A DNA stretch of 64,000 bases from Gordionus sp. m RMFG-2023 (GCF_954871325.1 NC_088779.1:30626729-30690728); one strand, 5' to 3'; shown: positions 11,887 through 24,800, counted from the first letter of the stretch. The notes: generated from the letters alone by a model not told the origin. Numbers and translations are program-made.

Positions 11887-12152
11887 TATACATCGAATTT
11901 TTCTTTCAAGTTAATTTAAAGTTCTAAAAGATTTTCACCTATTTTTTATAAACTAACTTGATATTCTAGAGTCAGCTTACAGTGGTCTTGTTTTTCTGAA
12001 AATGAATCTTTCATTGAGAAGTCGCTTTTAAGCTCGTTGGACTTCCGTTATTTTTCTAGGGAATTTCAAGAATCAAACTTTTAACTTCAATTTTTCTCCT
12101 CGATACATAATTTTATTAGCTTACAAGATCCTTATTTTTTGATAACATTTTT

Positions 12153-12211
<59 letters not shown>

Positions 12212-13376
12212 AGAGAGAAGAAGAAGAGAAGACAAAGAAAGAAGAGAGAGAAGAGAAGAGAAGAGTAGAGAATAGAGAAGAGAAAAGAAAAATAAGGAAG
12301 AAAGAAGGAATTTATCTAGCACGTTTTTGAAAAAAATAAAATAATTGAGCTTCTTGAATTATTTTTTAGCAATTCTGATCTTACATTTTCCTAGAACTGT
12401 CTAGATCAAATTCTAAAAAAAATTTAAAAAAATGTAGGATATTATGTTTCATATATTCTTTAATTAAAATACCAAATTTCATAAAAGGAGGACAATAATG
12501 ATACGTTTTTAAGATTTAAAAAAGATTTTTCAAAAATAAAAAACGCGACATTTTTTTTTTCTTTTCCGAACCTATCCCCCGGCATAAGGTCAAAAAATTT
12601 TATAAATCTTTATTTTTCGCAAATATTTTTCGATGATAATGATACAATTCGCGAAACGGGTAATATCTAACACTTTCATTTTCTCCATAAAATATTCCAA
12701 AACATATAAAAAATGTATTTAAAAATATAATTTTAATTATCAATAATGACTTTTTTTTTTAAATTTTATATTTAATCGTAATATGTCTAAAATCAAAATA
12801 TATATATATATAAAACGAATTAATTATATATATGCGAAATATGAATGACAGGGAATGTAATGACTTCTTTTATTGATTATTTGGAGTGCGCCATATTTGG
12901 GGAAACGCCACAATTAATCTGCATTTACATTTAGCGCGAATTCGCTCATAACTGTGAATCCAGGGGTCAAGAGGTTAATTCCACCACCCATACCCAAATG
13001 CTTTTCCAGCAATTTTCCCGAAAGTATATTTGTTTGGGCAGTTTAAACCAACTGTCAGGTTGACGAGTGAGGTTCAAGTAAAGGCATATTTATTTTTAAT
13101 AAGTAATTAGAAGGATGATAACAAAAAATTACTTATGGGTGGATGCATAATGAATGTATAAATGCTAGAATTTATAATTTTATGAATATCTTTGATGGAA
13201 GTTTGGGCAGTAAATCAAAAAAAAAAAATTTTTAAGATTATTTGATGGCCAAATTTAAAAAAGAAAAATACAGACGAATTTATTAAAGAAAAAAAAAAAT
13301 TTAATGCAGACGATCTTAAAATGAAAGAAATCTTATTACATTTCGGGAATTTAAAATGACACGTGTTTCAATATAT
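11887..13376. other. Gene-free stretch with (GAAA)n microsatellite
   Basis: A GAAA repeat with AGAG variants runs from about 12153 to 12305. The rest is AT-rich with homopolymers and a short (TA)n run near 12801. No gene is supported. Confidence 0.6.
12153..12305. repeat. (GAAA)n microsatellite with GAGAA variants
   Basis: The repeat is pure GAAA at the left (about 60 bp) and irregular AGAGAAG purine sequence at the right. Open frames on both strands are low-complexity shadows. Confidence 0.95.
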
Positions 13377-14657
13377 TTACGATTTTTGTATTTGTCGTTT
13401 GGTTGGATTGAAAATGAAAAGCATGAATACTTCGCAGCAATGGTTGAAGAGGAACAAATACCCAATAAGGTATAAATATAAAGGAGTATGCGTTTTAATG
13501 GCGTTGTAAGTAGAGACGATGTAGGAGATTGTTATCAGACAAAATTCTATGTTCAGGGTGTGAATCAATAGTACAACTCGACTATCTTTGGCATCCTTTG
13601 ATTTGACTTTTGATCTCCGGGATGAATTATTAGATAATTTAGATATGATGGGCGACAATTTATCTGACGTCGTCTTGGATTTATGATGCTCATCTTTGTT
13701 AGGATTATTGCTCATTTCCTCAGTTATCTTCGATGACGGAGTCAATATCATGATGGACAAGTTATCATTTCGAGTCGAAATGAGCGGAGCAATGACATGC
13801 TTCTTCTTGTAAATAATTCTGATCATCTCTAAGTGAGCCACTATCGTGATCACCATAGGTAAAAGGTCATGAACTAAAATCCTTACTAGAGCAGCGACGA
13901 AATAATTTCCCTTGACCAAGCAATCATAATGAATGGCATATTCATTTATCGTGTGCTTGCGTAAAAATTTTCCATCATACCATTCGGGGATCGTTACTAT
14001 GCAACACAGTATCGTGCAAATAGCCAAGGTCCCAATAATTTTTCGAAGTTGTACCCAGTCTTTGTAGCGGAAGGGATATTTGATGGCGACGCATCTTATC
14101 ACGGCCATGATAACCTTGATATGATTGTTGATCCCGTGAAGCAGGTTCAGGATATTGTTGTGGAACAGACAGCTGTAACGCAAGAAATGTAGAGGCGGCT
14201 CCGAATTTTTAAAAATGTGCAAGATGGTGAACATGGAATAGAAAATGAATACGGATATCATTATATCAGTCAAGGACAGAATCCGAATCAATACGATCCA
14301 CGTCGGCTTATTATCTTGACGATTCGCGCCACTCTTTCTCACGACGATACTTTTCGCGGCTCTTTTTCTGGCGTTACATCTTGAATTGATCGGGTGCCTC
14401 TTGAAAATCAAAGATCGGACTTTGTTCGTGGCCCGTTTTATTTTGCCCCTGTTTATACAGCGGAATATTTTGTTCGATATTTCCTTCCTGTCCCACGATA
14501 TGGCCGAGAGGATAAAGATGGCGTTAGCGACTATCCCCACGAAGGAAACTATCAGAACTATCATCGGGAAGCTGTATATCAAACGAACCTTTTGAGTGTA
14601 AGAATGATAAGGACATGTCAAGTTGTCCTTCGTGACATTAGAATTCACATTTCTCAT
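13377..14657 (-). CDS. Rhodopsin-like G-protein-coupled receptor (family A), single exon
   Basis: The 426-residue frame has seven hydrophobic segments at about residues 28-52, 119-143, 170-192, 207-226, 248-272, 361-385 and 392-414. TM1 has the usual G-x-x-x-N (GIVANAIFIL). TM2 has SLTD in place of LAxAD. The end of TM3 reads IRCVAIKYPF where DRY is usual. Cys in YSCLFH before TM3 and in HYDCLVKGN before TM5 can form the conserved disulfide. TM7 ends NPTKRQ in place of NPxxY. An N-glycosylation site lies in the short N-terminus. The first intracellular loop is about 66 residues and very basic, where 6-12 is usual. The third loop is about 85 residues, Ser/Lys-rich. The closest general type is a peptide (FMRFamide/TRH-like) receptor, but the ligand cannot be told. 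It lies alone between repeat-rich flanks. Confidence 0.85.
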   Translation of the reverse strand: MRNVNSNVTKDNLTCPYHSYTQKVRLIYSFPMIVLIVSFVGIVANAIFILSAISWDRKEISNKIFRCINRGKIKRATNKVRSLIFKRHPINSRCNARKRAAKSIVVRKSGANRQDNKPTWIVLIRILSLTDIMISVFIFYSMFTILHIFKNSEPPLHFLRYSCLFHNNILNLLHGINNHIKVIMAVIRCVAIKYPFRYKDWVQLRKIIGTLAICTILCCIVTIPEWYDGKFLRKHTINEYAIHYDCLVKGNYFVAALVRILVHDLLPMVITIVAHLEMIRIIYKKKHVIAPLISTRNDNLSIMILTPSSKITEEMSNNPNKDEHHKSKTTSDKLSPIISKLSNNSSRRSKVKSKDAKDSRVVLLIHTLNIEFCLITISYIVSTYNAIKTHTPLYLYLIGYLFLFNHCCEVFMLFIFNPTKRQIQKS

Positions 14658-16600
14658 CTTAACAACAAAAACTATTATCTAAATATTATATTTAAAATTC
14701 GTGTGATAATAAGAATACAAAAAAAAAATATAAATGATATGGAGGGGGGGGGGGTAAAATTTAGCGTGACAATTTTTTTTTTCCATGTTAAAATCTCATT
14801 AAAAATTAATTATTATTATTTTATAAAATCCAGAAATGTTTATTTTAATTACTAAAGGGGGGGGTTCTTATTTTCTACTTAACATTTATTTATGATAAAA
14901 TTAATATATGATTTTTTTTATTTTTTTGTCATATGAAATCATATAAATATTTTATAATGCCGGCGTGTTTAGTTTTAGATATACTTGGAATTGTACGTCA
15001 TTCCTGATTCCCTTCCCCCCCCCCCCTCATTTTTAAGATGCGCAAATAATTTTTTTTATATTAAATAATTAATTACCATTTGTACAACTCGGCCCGGGTA
15101 TATTTAAAAAAAATAGGTATAGGGCCGGGCTTGCGGGACTCTGTAATAAACGTTCAAAACATATGTTATTTTTTTTTGGTTATATAAATGTCATCCATTC
15201 TATTCTACTTCTGATTGGTCAGATAGGATAACGATAAACCGAACCAGCCTTTAGTAAATTTTAAATTAAATTTTTTTTTTATTATATTTTATCTTTTTAG
15301 CCTAATATTTTTCTTTTATTTTTTTTTACCGACATAATTAGTTGGAAGAAAAAAATAATATTTTCCGCTGCCTCCGAGTTGAGCCAGGAGTCATCTTTAG
15401 ATTGGATCATTGGGTGCCAAAGAACCCCTCCCCCCAACTTCCGCCCATTTTTTTAAAATAAGCACGCATTCATAAAAAATTAAATTAGCACCCTATTTGA
15501 AAAGTAACATTTTAAATAAATAATATTTTCCTTGTGTAACAATAAATCTTTTTTTTTTTTTAAAAAAATTAATATTATTCTCTTTTTTGGCATGTATTAT
15601 TTCCTACCATAATATATTTATCAGAATTAATTATTAATATTATTTTTAAAAATGTTAAAAATAAATTTTTAAAAAACTTAATTTAATACATATGATACCT
15701 TAACCTTGTTTAAATTCAATATTAAACACATTTTTTTTTCACTGTTTTTGAGTATGGAAAAGGTTTGTGCTTAATTTTCCAATTAATTTAATCTTTTATT
15801 TTTGGGAAATCCGTTCCCATTCTAATTCTGGGAAAAATAGGCGAAATCAATGGACGATAAAAAAAATATTTCTTAATGATAAAGATTAAGATTATGTAAG
15901 AATCTTTTTTTTAAATTGGTTAATGAGAAGGAAAAGCATTCGAATTAGATTTCACATGTGTTAGATATCATTTTTTATTTAGCAAATACGGGTATATTAT
16001 TATGATTAAAGATAAAATAACCCAACTTAAGGGAATCCGACTCAAAGATTACAATTAGATGAAAATTATTTAATATCTTACACAAGTTTATAGGGATTAA
16101 AGGGATCTCCTCTCTTCCTATTCTTTCTTTCTTTTAATTAATGGTTTTAGAGTTATAGTCAGGGTAGGCCAAAATGTATTAACCGCTATTCGATTCGAAT
16201 TTTACGATTACGAATAGCGAAACTATCAAATTAGAATCACATATGGAGAAACAATATAAATATTTATCGGATAACATGTTTTTTATCTTTAGATCAAATT
16301 ATTCGAAATTATCCGCATTGTTCGAAAATATTCGCATTATTCGATATTATTCGCTACTATTCGATATCATACGAAATAATTTGTAAATATTTAATTTATA
16401 TTCGGTATTTTTCGTAAAATATTTTATTTGTTTTTTTTTGATTCATAAGTAAAATAAAAATAAAAAGTAAATAATCAAATTTCAATTTTCTTAATGGATG
16501 AATATTTTATTTATTTACTTTTAAACTTTATATTCCTACACGTTTGTTTTATATTTACATTTGGTGTGTAATTTAGTATAAAAATTAAACTGAATGGGAC
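14658..16600. other. Gene-free stretch upstream of the GPCR
   Basis: It contains poly-G/C runs (near 14745, 14857 and 15015), a GGCCCGGGTATA...GGGCCGGGCTTGCGGG block at about 15090-15150 related to the CAGAGACC repeat family, and from about 16180 a set of ATTCGAAT/ATTCGNATTATTCG phrases. No gene is supported. The GPCR promoter should lie just above 14657, but I see no definite motif. Confidence 0.5.
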
Positions 16601-16606
16601 AAAGTA

Positions 16607-16985
16607 ATATATGTTAACTTCAATGTGTTTTTTTTCCCGGCAAATCGTTATTTTTTAAACTTTAAATCAATTTTTGAGCGCCATTTGTCAAATGCAAAAA
16701 TCTGATTTTACCGGAAGTGTATTCCGTCATGTTTGGAATACCCATCCTCTGAATTTCAGACAATTTTTCTACGAACTTTTAAACTTAATACAAACCATAT
16801 ATTTTTTTTTACAAAATTGTCTACAACTCATAAGATATGTAGTATTCCAAACTTGATAGAATATATTTCCTCCGATGTTTAAATATTAAAAAAAAAACGC
16901 GCTCAAAAAATGATTTTAAAGTTGTAAAAAATAACATATTGGCGGGGAAAAAGACACATCGACGCTAAACATATATACATAATTT
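16607..16985. mobile_element. Palindromic non-autonomous element (foldback-arm family), complete copy
   Basis: The left end ATATATGTTAACTTCAATGTG pairs with the right end GACACATCGACGCTAAACAT, apart from a few mismatches. The inner parts TTTGAGCGCCATTTG...TCTGATTTTACCGG and CTCAAAAAATGATTTTAAAG are mutually inverted, and CATGTTTGGAATACCCAT pairs with GTAGTATTCCAAACTTGAT. It shows the same landmarks as the arms at 7086-8690. No target duplication is certain. Confidence 0.65.
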
Positions 16986-16999
16986 AATTAATTATTTTT

Positions 17000-18990
17000 A
17001 AAAAACATTTCTCTACATAGGTGGAATAGGTGACACAATTTTAAATAATTATAATCTCAGAAAATATTAAAATTCGAGACTTAAAATTTGACACAATTAA
17101 ATAAATATTTGAGATTATTTTCTCCAATTTCCACATTTGTTTTTTATTCCTTAAAATAAAATTATTTTACTTTTTCTAAAGTAAAAAAATTAAAAAAAGT
17201 GCAAATTTGAATTATATATTTTATTAATTCAATATGATTTAAATGTTAAATATTTGAATGAGATCATGTTGTGCAGGGTTAGTGAATAATGATTTAAATT
17301 TAAACATTTCTTGCAATTTAATGAATTTATTTGAAGAATTAAGATAGCATTATAAAAACTATAAAAAAGAAAAAATGGTTATATTTTAAAAGCATATAAA
17401 TTAATAAATATATAATAATAAAAATAATAAAAATAATAAAAATCTTATTTTTAAAACCGATAAAATATCATGTAAAAATGAATTTAGACGTTTATTATGA
17501 TTCTAAGAAATAATGTAAAGAAAAGGTCTTAGATAAATATTTTTATAAGCAATTCTAATCATCGGATGTGATTTTATTTGGATAACGTTATGAATAATTG
17601 GTTTTATTTTGATTGTTATTATTTGTAAATTTCAATACCCTGATAGCAATTTGATTAGTTTTGTAGAATTCTCAAAGGTATTTTAAAACGCAACATCCAC
17701 ATCTACGCATATTTTTTTTTTTACAAAACAGAATTTATTTTTTTGTAAACTTAAAGAAAATTTAATTTTCGAATATTTGCTGAATCGAATAATGATTTTA
17801 TTATTTGTACGGATACGAATAATGAGTTAATCAAATCGTACAAATACGAATAATGAGTCAATCAAATCGTACGAATACGAATAACGAGTCAATCATCGTA
17901 CAAATACGAATAACGAGTCAACCAAATCGTACGAATACGAATAACGAGTCAATCAAAACGTACGAATATAGTAAAATTATTCGATTCGCTTATTTTAGGG
18001 TTAATATATATATGTTTATATAGAAGAATGTCCCTTACTCTCAACCCTTCCCTCTAAAAATATAACTTAACAATACAAAACAATCTTTTTCTAATAATTA
18101 AATAAATACCCACAATAGACAACACCAACTAGAAATAGTCCAAGTTCCCATATAATTTAAAAGTGCAATTCATTCACACAAATATCTAGCCAATTTATTC
18201 ATACAAATATGATTAATCCCGCTTCATCTAATACAAATATAAATATCTGAAAATATGATCAATCCCGGCTTCATCCAATATAATGTTTTCTTCACTCCAA
18301 ACCATACACCAAGAAACTTCCATTGTTCTTTACCCAAAACCCATGTTTCACTCTCATCTACAAGGAAACACTAATTCACCTGTCAGAAAATAACTGACAT
18401 TTGATATATTATATTAAATTTATTCCTTCTTTTTTTCTACAGCTACAACAATTTATATATAAATATATTATAAATAATTTTTAATAAATTATTAATAACT
18501 TGTAAAATACAGGTCACGTGATTAAAAATAATGTTCTTGATTTTAACCATAATCTTATTTAATCCCTAGAACATATATAAATATACACAAACCCAAACTG
18601 GAGTCATGGCAATGTAGCCGGATATATGATTTTCTCTTAAATTGAGAATCGTGATCATTTTGTTTAATAATCGATCCTTTTAAAAATTTGAAATATTTAA
18701 AGTATTGTTAAAAAGCCCAATTTGGGTGGAGAATAACGACCCTATTAAGATTTTAGCCAAAATAATAAGATGTAAACCTCGAGATTTGGCATATAGATTC
18801 AAAGAATTTTCTGTCATCTACACAATTATTAGTTATCGGGAATTTATATTTATTATATTTTAGGATCCTTCGGTATTATATATTTTTCTCATAATTTTTA
18901 TCAAAACACCTTTTACGAATTTGACTTACATATCTACAAGTTTTATTTATTGAATTAAAAATAAAATTATTTTTGGATTTTATTAATGTC
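17000..18990. other. Gene-free AT-rich stretch
   Basis: Apart from the 31-bp minisatellite it shows AT-rich sequence, a TCATCCAATA/CCCGCTTCATCTAA near-duplicate at 18210-18280, and at about 18700-18830 a decayed copy of the TAGTGTTG element family (TTAGCCAAAATAATAAG, CTCGAGATTTGGCATA). Confidence 0.5.
17797..17975. repeat. 31-bp minisatellite, about 5 copies
   Basis: The unit contains CGTACGAATACGAATAACGA followed by GTCAATCAAAT, with small variants and one short unit. It lies between ATTCGATTCG phrases at about 16190 and 17980 that are in opposite senses, so it may sit inside a longer decayed element. A related ATTCGTACGAATG block occurs near 52230. Confidence 0.85.
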
Positions 18991-18994
18991 TATT

Positions 18995-19235
18995 TGTTGC
19001 ATTATTCTAATTACAATATAAATTTTATTTTTTGTTATAATCTAATTTTATTTTATAAACGGCGTAACCTTACTTTTTTAATATTATTTTACTTTTTTGT
19101 ATTTCGTTTTATATTCTAATTTATATTTTAGAAAATGTATTTATACCTTAAGAAAAGAAAAAGAAGTTAGTTAATAAAATATATTTTTACTGACTCGAAC
19201 CTCGCACCAAATCGTCTAGTCCCACATCCTCTACA
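18995..19235 (+). repeat. 5' LTR of the TRIM-like element
   Basis: It begins TGTTGCATTATTC and ends CATCCTCTACA. It differs from the right LTR by one base in a T run, as far as I can see. Confidence 0.92.
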
Positions 19236-19267
19236 TGGTGCCCCGGGTGAGGATTGAACTCACGACC
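19236..19267 (+). promoter_or_regulatory. Primer-binding site, complementary to tRNA-Met (elongator-type) 3' end
   Basis: Starts TGGTGCCCCGGGTGAGGATT immediately after the LTR, with no spacer. The reverse complement ends in GGGGCACCA and contains GAGTTCAATCC, the T-arm form seen in elongator tRNA-Met. The complementarity runs through about 32 bases, longer than the usual 12-18. The tRNA identity rests on my recall of tRNA sequences. Confidence 0.8.
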
Positions 19268-20750
19268 TTAAGATTCGCACCATATCGTCACCATCCATAT
19301 TCTTTTCATGGTGCCCTCTGGGTGGTGGACTAGAAAGAGATGACTACCTATTATGACTCTACCTTGTGCTTAACCTATGGAGATGACTACCTATTATGAC
19401 TACCTTATCTATTGTGACTACCTAATCTACTGAGATGACTATCTAACCTATGGAGACTGCTTAACCTATGGAGATGACTACCTATTATTACCTTATTTAT
19501 TGTGACTGCCTAATATATTGATATGACCAATGTCTTATCTATGGAGATGACCAAGAATCAAACCTTAGCACGTTCTTTCATGCAAAAAGCTTCTTTCTTC
19601 ATGGTGTCCCGGCTCTGGATGTTGGACTGGAATATAATAGCCAGCACCTAACCTAATGTGGCAACCTAGAAAGAACCATAATGAAAGTTGGACGTTAGGT
19701 TATGAATTCTATATTGTGAGACCAATGATGATTACTTAATATTCTAATTCACGTAAGAAGAAAAGTTATTATATTAAGATTTTATGCCAGGATAAAGGCA
19801 TGTTATAAATTTTTTAAAATCACTAAAATGTAAAATCATAATGGATATATTTGAACACACAAAAAGCCTTTAAAAAATTATTTATAATTTCTTAGTGAAA
19901 TATTGATACTAAAATGTAAAATCATAATGGATATAGACCACACAAAAAGCCTTTAAAAAAATTATTTACTTAAACTCTTATTGATATTTTTTGATTTCTT
20001 GAATGATGACCAATTGTTGTAAATTAACAACTAAACCTAAAGATGAATTCTTAGATATAATTAAATACAACCATTAAAAATCCTAAACAAGAAGATAAAA
20101 CTTTAATTTTAAATATATTAAAATGTACTTAAAACATATGTATTAAAAGGGATTGATTTAAATAACCCTTATAAGTAATGCTTAATATGATAAAAATGTT
20201 TTTGAAATAAAGCTTTTGAAGACAAAAGGTTATGTAAAAATTAAACATCAATTTTAGAAAAATATTGTGTGAAATTTAAATTTTTTTTAAGAGAGGGAAA
20301 GGTGCATAATATTTTCATATTGTAACCTCGGAGATTGAAAATAAATTAAATACTAAAATGCAAAAATTAATTAAACACTAAAACGCGAAAAAAATAAAAG
20401 TCATTAAAAAAAATTAAAACGCTAAAAATATAACAATCTTATTGATTTATCATTCTTCATTTATTCTTATGGTGAACTATTATTTCTTATTCGCAACTTA
20501 TTTATGATAATAACAATTTCGGAAAAATGATAATAACAATTGAGTACTATCAAACAAGCTATGATTAATGGAGACAATTTACGATATGGATATCAAGCTT
20601 GTGATTAAACAAACCAACGTGCAAAATCGAATTGATCAAACCAACGATTGGGACAAGCCAACGTTATGATGATTTGTGATACAACTTGATTACCAAAACG
20701 ATAAACCACTTGGACAACAAACTCTCTATGACTTCTCCGATGAAATTATC

Positions 20751-20763
20751 AGAAGAGGGAGAA
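20751..20763 (+). promoter_or_regulatory. Polypurine tract
   Basis: AGAAGAGGGAGAA abuts the right LTR, the standard position for plus-strand priming in LTR elements. Confidence 0.85.
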
Positions 20764-21003
20764 TGTTGCATTATTCTAATTACAATATAAATTTTATTTT
20801 TTGTTATAATCTAATTTTATTTTATAAACGGCGTAACCTTACTTTTTTAATATTATTTTACTTTTTTGTATTTCGTTTATATTCTAATTTATATTTTAGA
20901 AAATGTATTTATACCTTAAGAAAAGAAAAAGAAGTTAGTTAATAAAATATATTTTTACTGACTCGAACCTCGCACCAAATCGTCTAGTCCCACATCCTCT
21001 ACA
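20764..21003 (+). repeat. 3' LTR of the TRIM-like element
   Basis: TGTTGCATTATTC ... CATCCTCTACA, followed directly by the target duplication CTATT. Confidence 0.92.
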
Positions 21004-21008
21004 CTATT

Positions 21009-21835
21009 ATAGATCTAGAAGATAAGCATATAAAATTATTGAAATGACAGATATAAATAAGAACCTTTTACCTTTTCCTCAGCTGCTTATAATAATGTTA
21101 GTTAAAATTTCTTAAAACATATAGATTTCCTTCATTGTATAAGTATGGTATGATATTAGCAGCTATAATTCACCCAAAATTCAAGCTTTATTGACCTATT
21201 ATCAATCTGCCGCTAAATTTTTTAGTAAAAAAAATTATCCATTTGGAAAACCTGTAGGATATACCACATGCAGATTATTCAATTGTTTGTTTGGATGACT
21301 TTCTTTAATAATTCTTTTTATTCATATGATGATTTAATTAATATTTTTAATACCTATGTAAATTAATTTTTTTCTTGAATATAACACCTTCGCCATCGGA
21401 GCGCTTGTTTTGTAGAATAACATTCTCCTAATGAAGACGTGGATATAATAATTTGGATTTTTTTGTTAATATATAAAGACTAATTTTAATAAATAATTAT
21501 GTTATTCTTGTTATATTATCTTATTACAATAAATTTACACTATTTTATTTTATTTTTTATTAGTTAATTTTTTGCATCGAGGATAAAATTTTTTCAGATA
21601 TTAAATATGAAAAGGATCGTAATCCTTAAAAAAAATAGATCCTGAATTTTGATCCTTTTATTTGATAAGATCATGATCATTCGATCCGAATCGATAAATA
21701 AACCTGATTACAGTTTCAACACTTCAATTATTTGAATTTGTTTCTTCATAACAAGATATTTGACGATGAGTGACTGGATATCGTTAGATATATTTATCAT
21801 ATGAATTATGAATACTATTTTCATTTTTTAAATTA
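21009..21835. other. Region upstream of ERLEC1
   Basis: AT-rich, with a GATC-rich block at about 21580-21700 (GATCCTGAATTTTGATCC, GATCATGATCATTCGATCC) that resembles the block at 44170-44320. The ERLEC1 promoter should lie here, downstream of the TRIM insertion, but no definite element is visible. Confidence 0.4.
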
Positions 21836-24800
21836 ATGCTAAAAATAAAAATTATTTATTTCTTATTATGTTTAATATTTGGCTTATATGAACAAAATGA
21901 CGAAACATTATATGATATCAAATGGGATATACCACATATATTACCTAAAGTAAATTTTAACAGTGAAACATATCTTATTAATAATATAGATTGTTTCAAA
22001 AAATGATGTAGTTGTGATGAGAACACCTCATAATGAGGAATATAATTGTTTAATTGATGAAATGAGAATCTTTGAGGTAAATATTATCTACCAATAAATT
22101 TTAATATAATATGCAATTAGAATAAGTCAGAAATAAAACATGAATCACCTATAACATACATGTCAAAATTATTTATACAACCAATATGTTCTTTTAAGGT
22201 TTTTATAAATATATGAATAAATAAATAGATTTTTATAGATTGAAAGCTTTTGGATTTACGAGATATGCCATGGGAAATTTTTTATGCAATATCATGAAGA
22301 AAAAATAGGAAACAAAGTTTACATTATAATTTTTATTATTTATATACACATTTAAAAATTAAAATATAATTAATCACTTATTGAGTGTACAAATTATTCT
22401 TAAATATTAACTATATTTGATATTAATAATATTAATTTAATAAATAAAACCAAAATTTTTTTTTAGATTGATAAACAAGAATATATTCTTGGATATTTCC
22501 CCAAAGAATTGATCTATCAATCAGGTTATATATTTTTATTACTAAATTTCTTGGAATCTTGCAACAGACAAGTTTTTGTGGTTCATCTAAATTAAAAATT
22601 TAATTTTTAACCACCCCCCTCCCCCTTTAAAAAAGTATCCCATTTAAAATGCTTTTTAATAGGCCCAAATCTGTCTTGCTTAACTATGCACAAATGGATT
22701 TTAATTTATCCTTTCATGATTTTTTGATGATATATTATTAATTAAATGATTATATTTGATGCATTTTTTTTATAAAAATAAACAGAGTTAAGCTACAACA
22801 GACCTTCCTGGGGTGCCATTACTTTTATTTCTCCCAAAAAGTTATAAAACTAATAAGCAATTAGCTTATTTTTTGACTGGGTGGAGTAGCCCCTATAATT
22901 TATTGCAAATTTTGTAAAAAATTATGTTAATAAAACCTATTATTGAATACAATAGTTATTTTATATAAAAAAAATTATCATAAATCATGGAAAAAGAATA
23001 TATTTTACACATAAAAGTAAATGTCTAAACCATCAATATTTTATTTTACTTTTTAAAGAACAATAAATTTTATGGGTTATGAAACTTTTGAAGAAAACTG
23101 TTAAGATACTTTTCTCACTAATATAATCTCATCTCTAAAATGAATGAGTTCACAGATTTCTTACCAACTTCTTGTGCCCTTTTTAAAATAACTAATTTTA
23201 TATTAGGTTACTCCCAAAGCCTATTTCAAAAGTTTTAGAACAAAGGGGGAAAAAAAACCTGATTACTAAAGTTCTGAAAATTTAACAAATATGTTCTTTA
23301 GACTAGTGTTTAATGATCTAGAAAGTCATATATGATAGAGTCTCAGAATGAAATTTTATTTAAATATTTTCGTTGCAACCATAAAATTATCATATTTTTA
23401 TAGATATAACTTTAGATTTTTGAGAATTTTTATAAAATTGATTTATCCTAACATCATATTGAATTAGGAATTAAACAGAGTTATCGATCTAGGAATACTA
23501 ATTTTTTTTAAATATTATGGTTGTAACCATAAAATTATCATATTTTTATAGATATAACTTTATCGCAGATTTTTGAGAATTTTTATAAAATAACATCATA
23601 TTGAATTAGGAATTAAACAGAGTTATCAATCTAGGAATACTAAATTTTTTTTTAAAATATATATATTATTTAAATAACACAAATTCTCAACACACAAAAA
23701 ACAAATCCTTCAATAGGTAAAAGATTTAAATTCAATCAAATTTATATCTCTGAAAAAGAATTTATAAAATATGATTATCTGTAAAAATACAATCCCTCTT
23801 CCCATTTGCTACTAGTATGCTATTATTAGAAAAGTTGACTGTCCACATGTTATATATATTTATAATATACATAAAAACAAATTATTTCTTACAGATGACC
23901 ACATTCACATCATCAAAACTCAGCCGGAGGAAATCAAGATCACTCTTTTGTCGTCGTTAGATTCTTACACGAAGGATGAACCCCTTAACACCTTGATCAA
24001 CTATAGAATTCCTACCTTGAAGATTAGCCATATCGATGCCTTTGCTTCTTATGCCAATATATCTGACAAAATAAACACTTTTGTAAGAAAAAAAAATATA
24101 TATGCAGTGTTTATGACTATTTATAGAAAATAAAGAGGATATAACTGATTTATAATTCCGACTTTTTTTAACTTAAACCGCACTGATTTGATAGGTAATC
24201 GATTAGAAAAGTCTAAGGTGAATATATTCTAACCCGGGCCAGAAGTCGCCGGAAAATTATGAATTTGCGGGAATTCCACTCAAGACCCAAAATATGAAAT
24301 ACTTTTTAAAAATGCCCATCTAACAAGATCGAATCGATACCCCACGCATAAGTTGCTATCTAAAAAAATCTTGCTCAATCTCTTCACTTCTAATAACATA
24401 ATTTGAGTTAAGATTTTTTAAACAAACTGCATTGGTCAAATATTTCTAAAAGATAAGAATTCCATTCGTTTCATTGCCAAAAGATTTTTTAAAAAATGAT
24501 GGCAGGTAAAATATGAGTAAATTTTTTCTTTGTCTTTCTATTTTTTTCGATTATTACTCGGTTTTATTATTATTTTTATCCTACGGAAATGGGGAGATGC
24601 TATAGATGTCTAAAGTAAGGGATTTTCCTGACTTTCTAAGGGATCATAGTCAGTCTATTCTGATCATAATAGATTATTCGGGTCTAGAATGTTTGGTATA
24701 TGATATGAGCTGCTATAAGGCGCAGGCTGATGTCAGATATCGATAGTGAAATTACTTTGGTATCTACTCCAAATGCAATTTGGTTCAAACCCCCTCAGAG

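Larger units (their letters stand above)
18995..21003 (+). mobile_element. Young non-coding LTR element (TRIM-like), complete
   Basis: This is an LTR-retrotransposon fossil with all structural parts and no coding capacity: two direct terminal repeats of 241 and 240 bp, both beginning TG and ending CA; a primer-binding site directly after the left repeat; a purine tract directly before the right repeat; and the 5-bp target duplication CTATT at 18990-18994 and 21004-21008. The internal 1.5 kb has no recognisable gag or pol and some local duplications (TATGGAGATGACTACC phrases, 19370-19560). The small size and lack of genes match terminal-repeat retrotransposons in miniature, which depend on another element. 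The nearly identical LTRs imply a recent insertion. The orientation shown follows PBS and purine tract. Confidence 0.92.

Noticed and set aside
12116-12330. Open frames on both strands across the GAAA repeat
   Set aside because: Low-complexity translation of a microsatellite.
19236-19270. A genuine tRNA gene on the minus strand after the left LTR
   Set aside because: Only the 3' half of a tRNA is matched and it sits exactly at the primer-site position of an LTR element; no D arm or anticodon arm follows.
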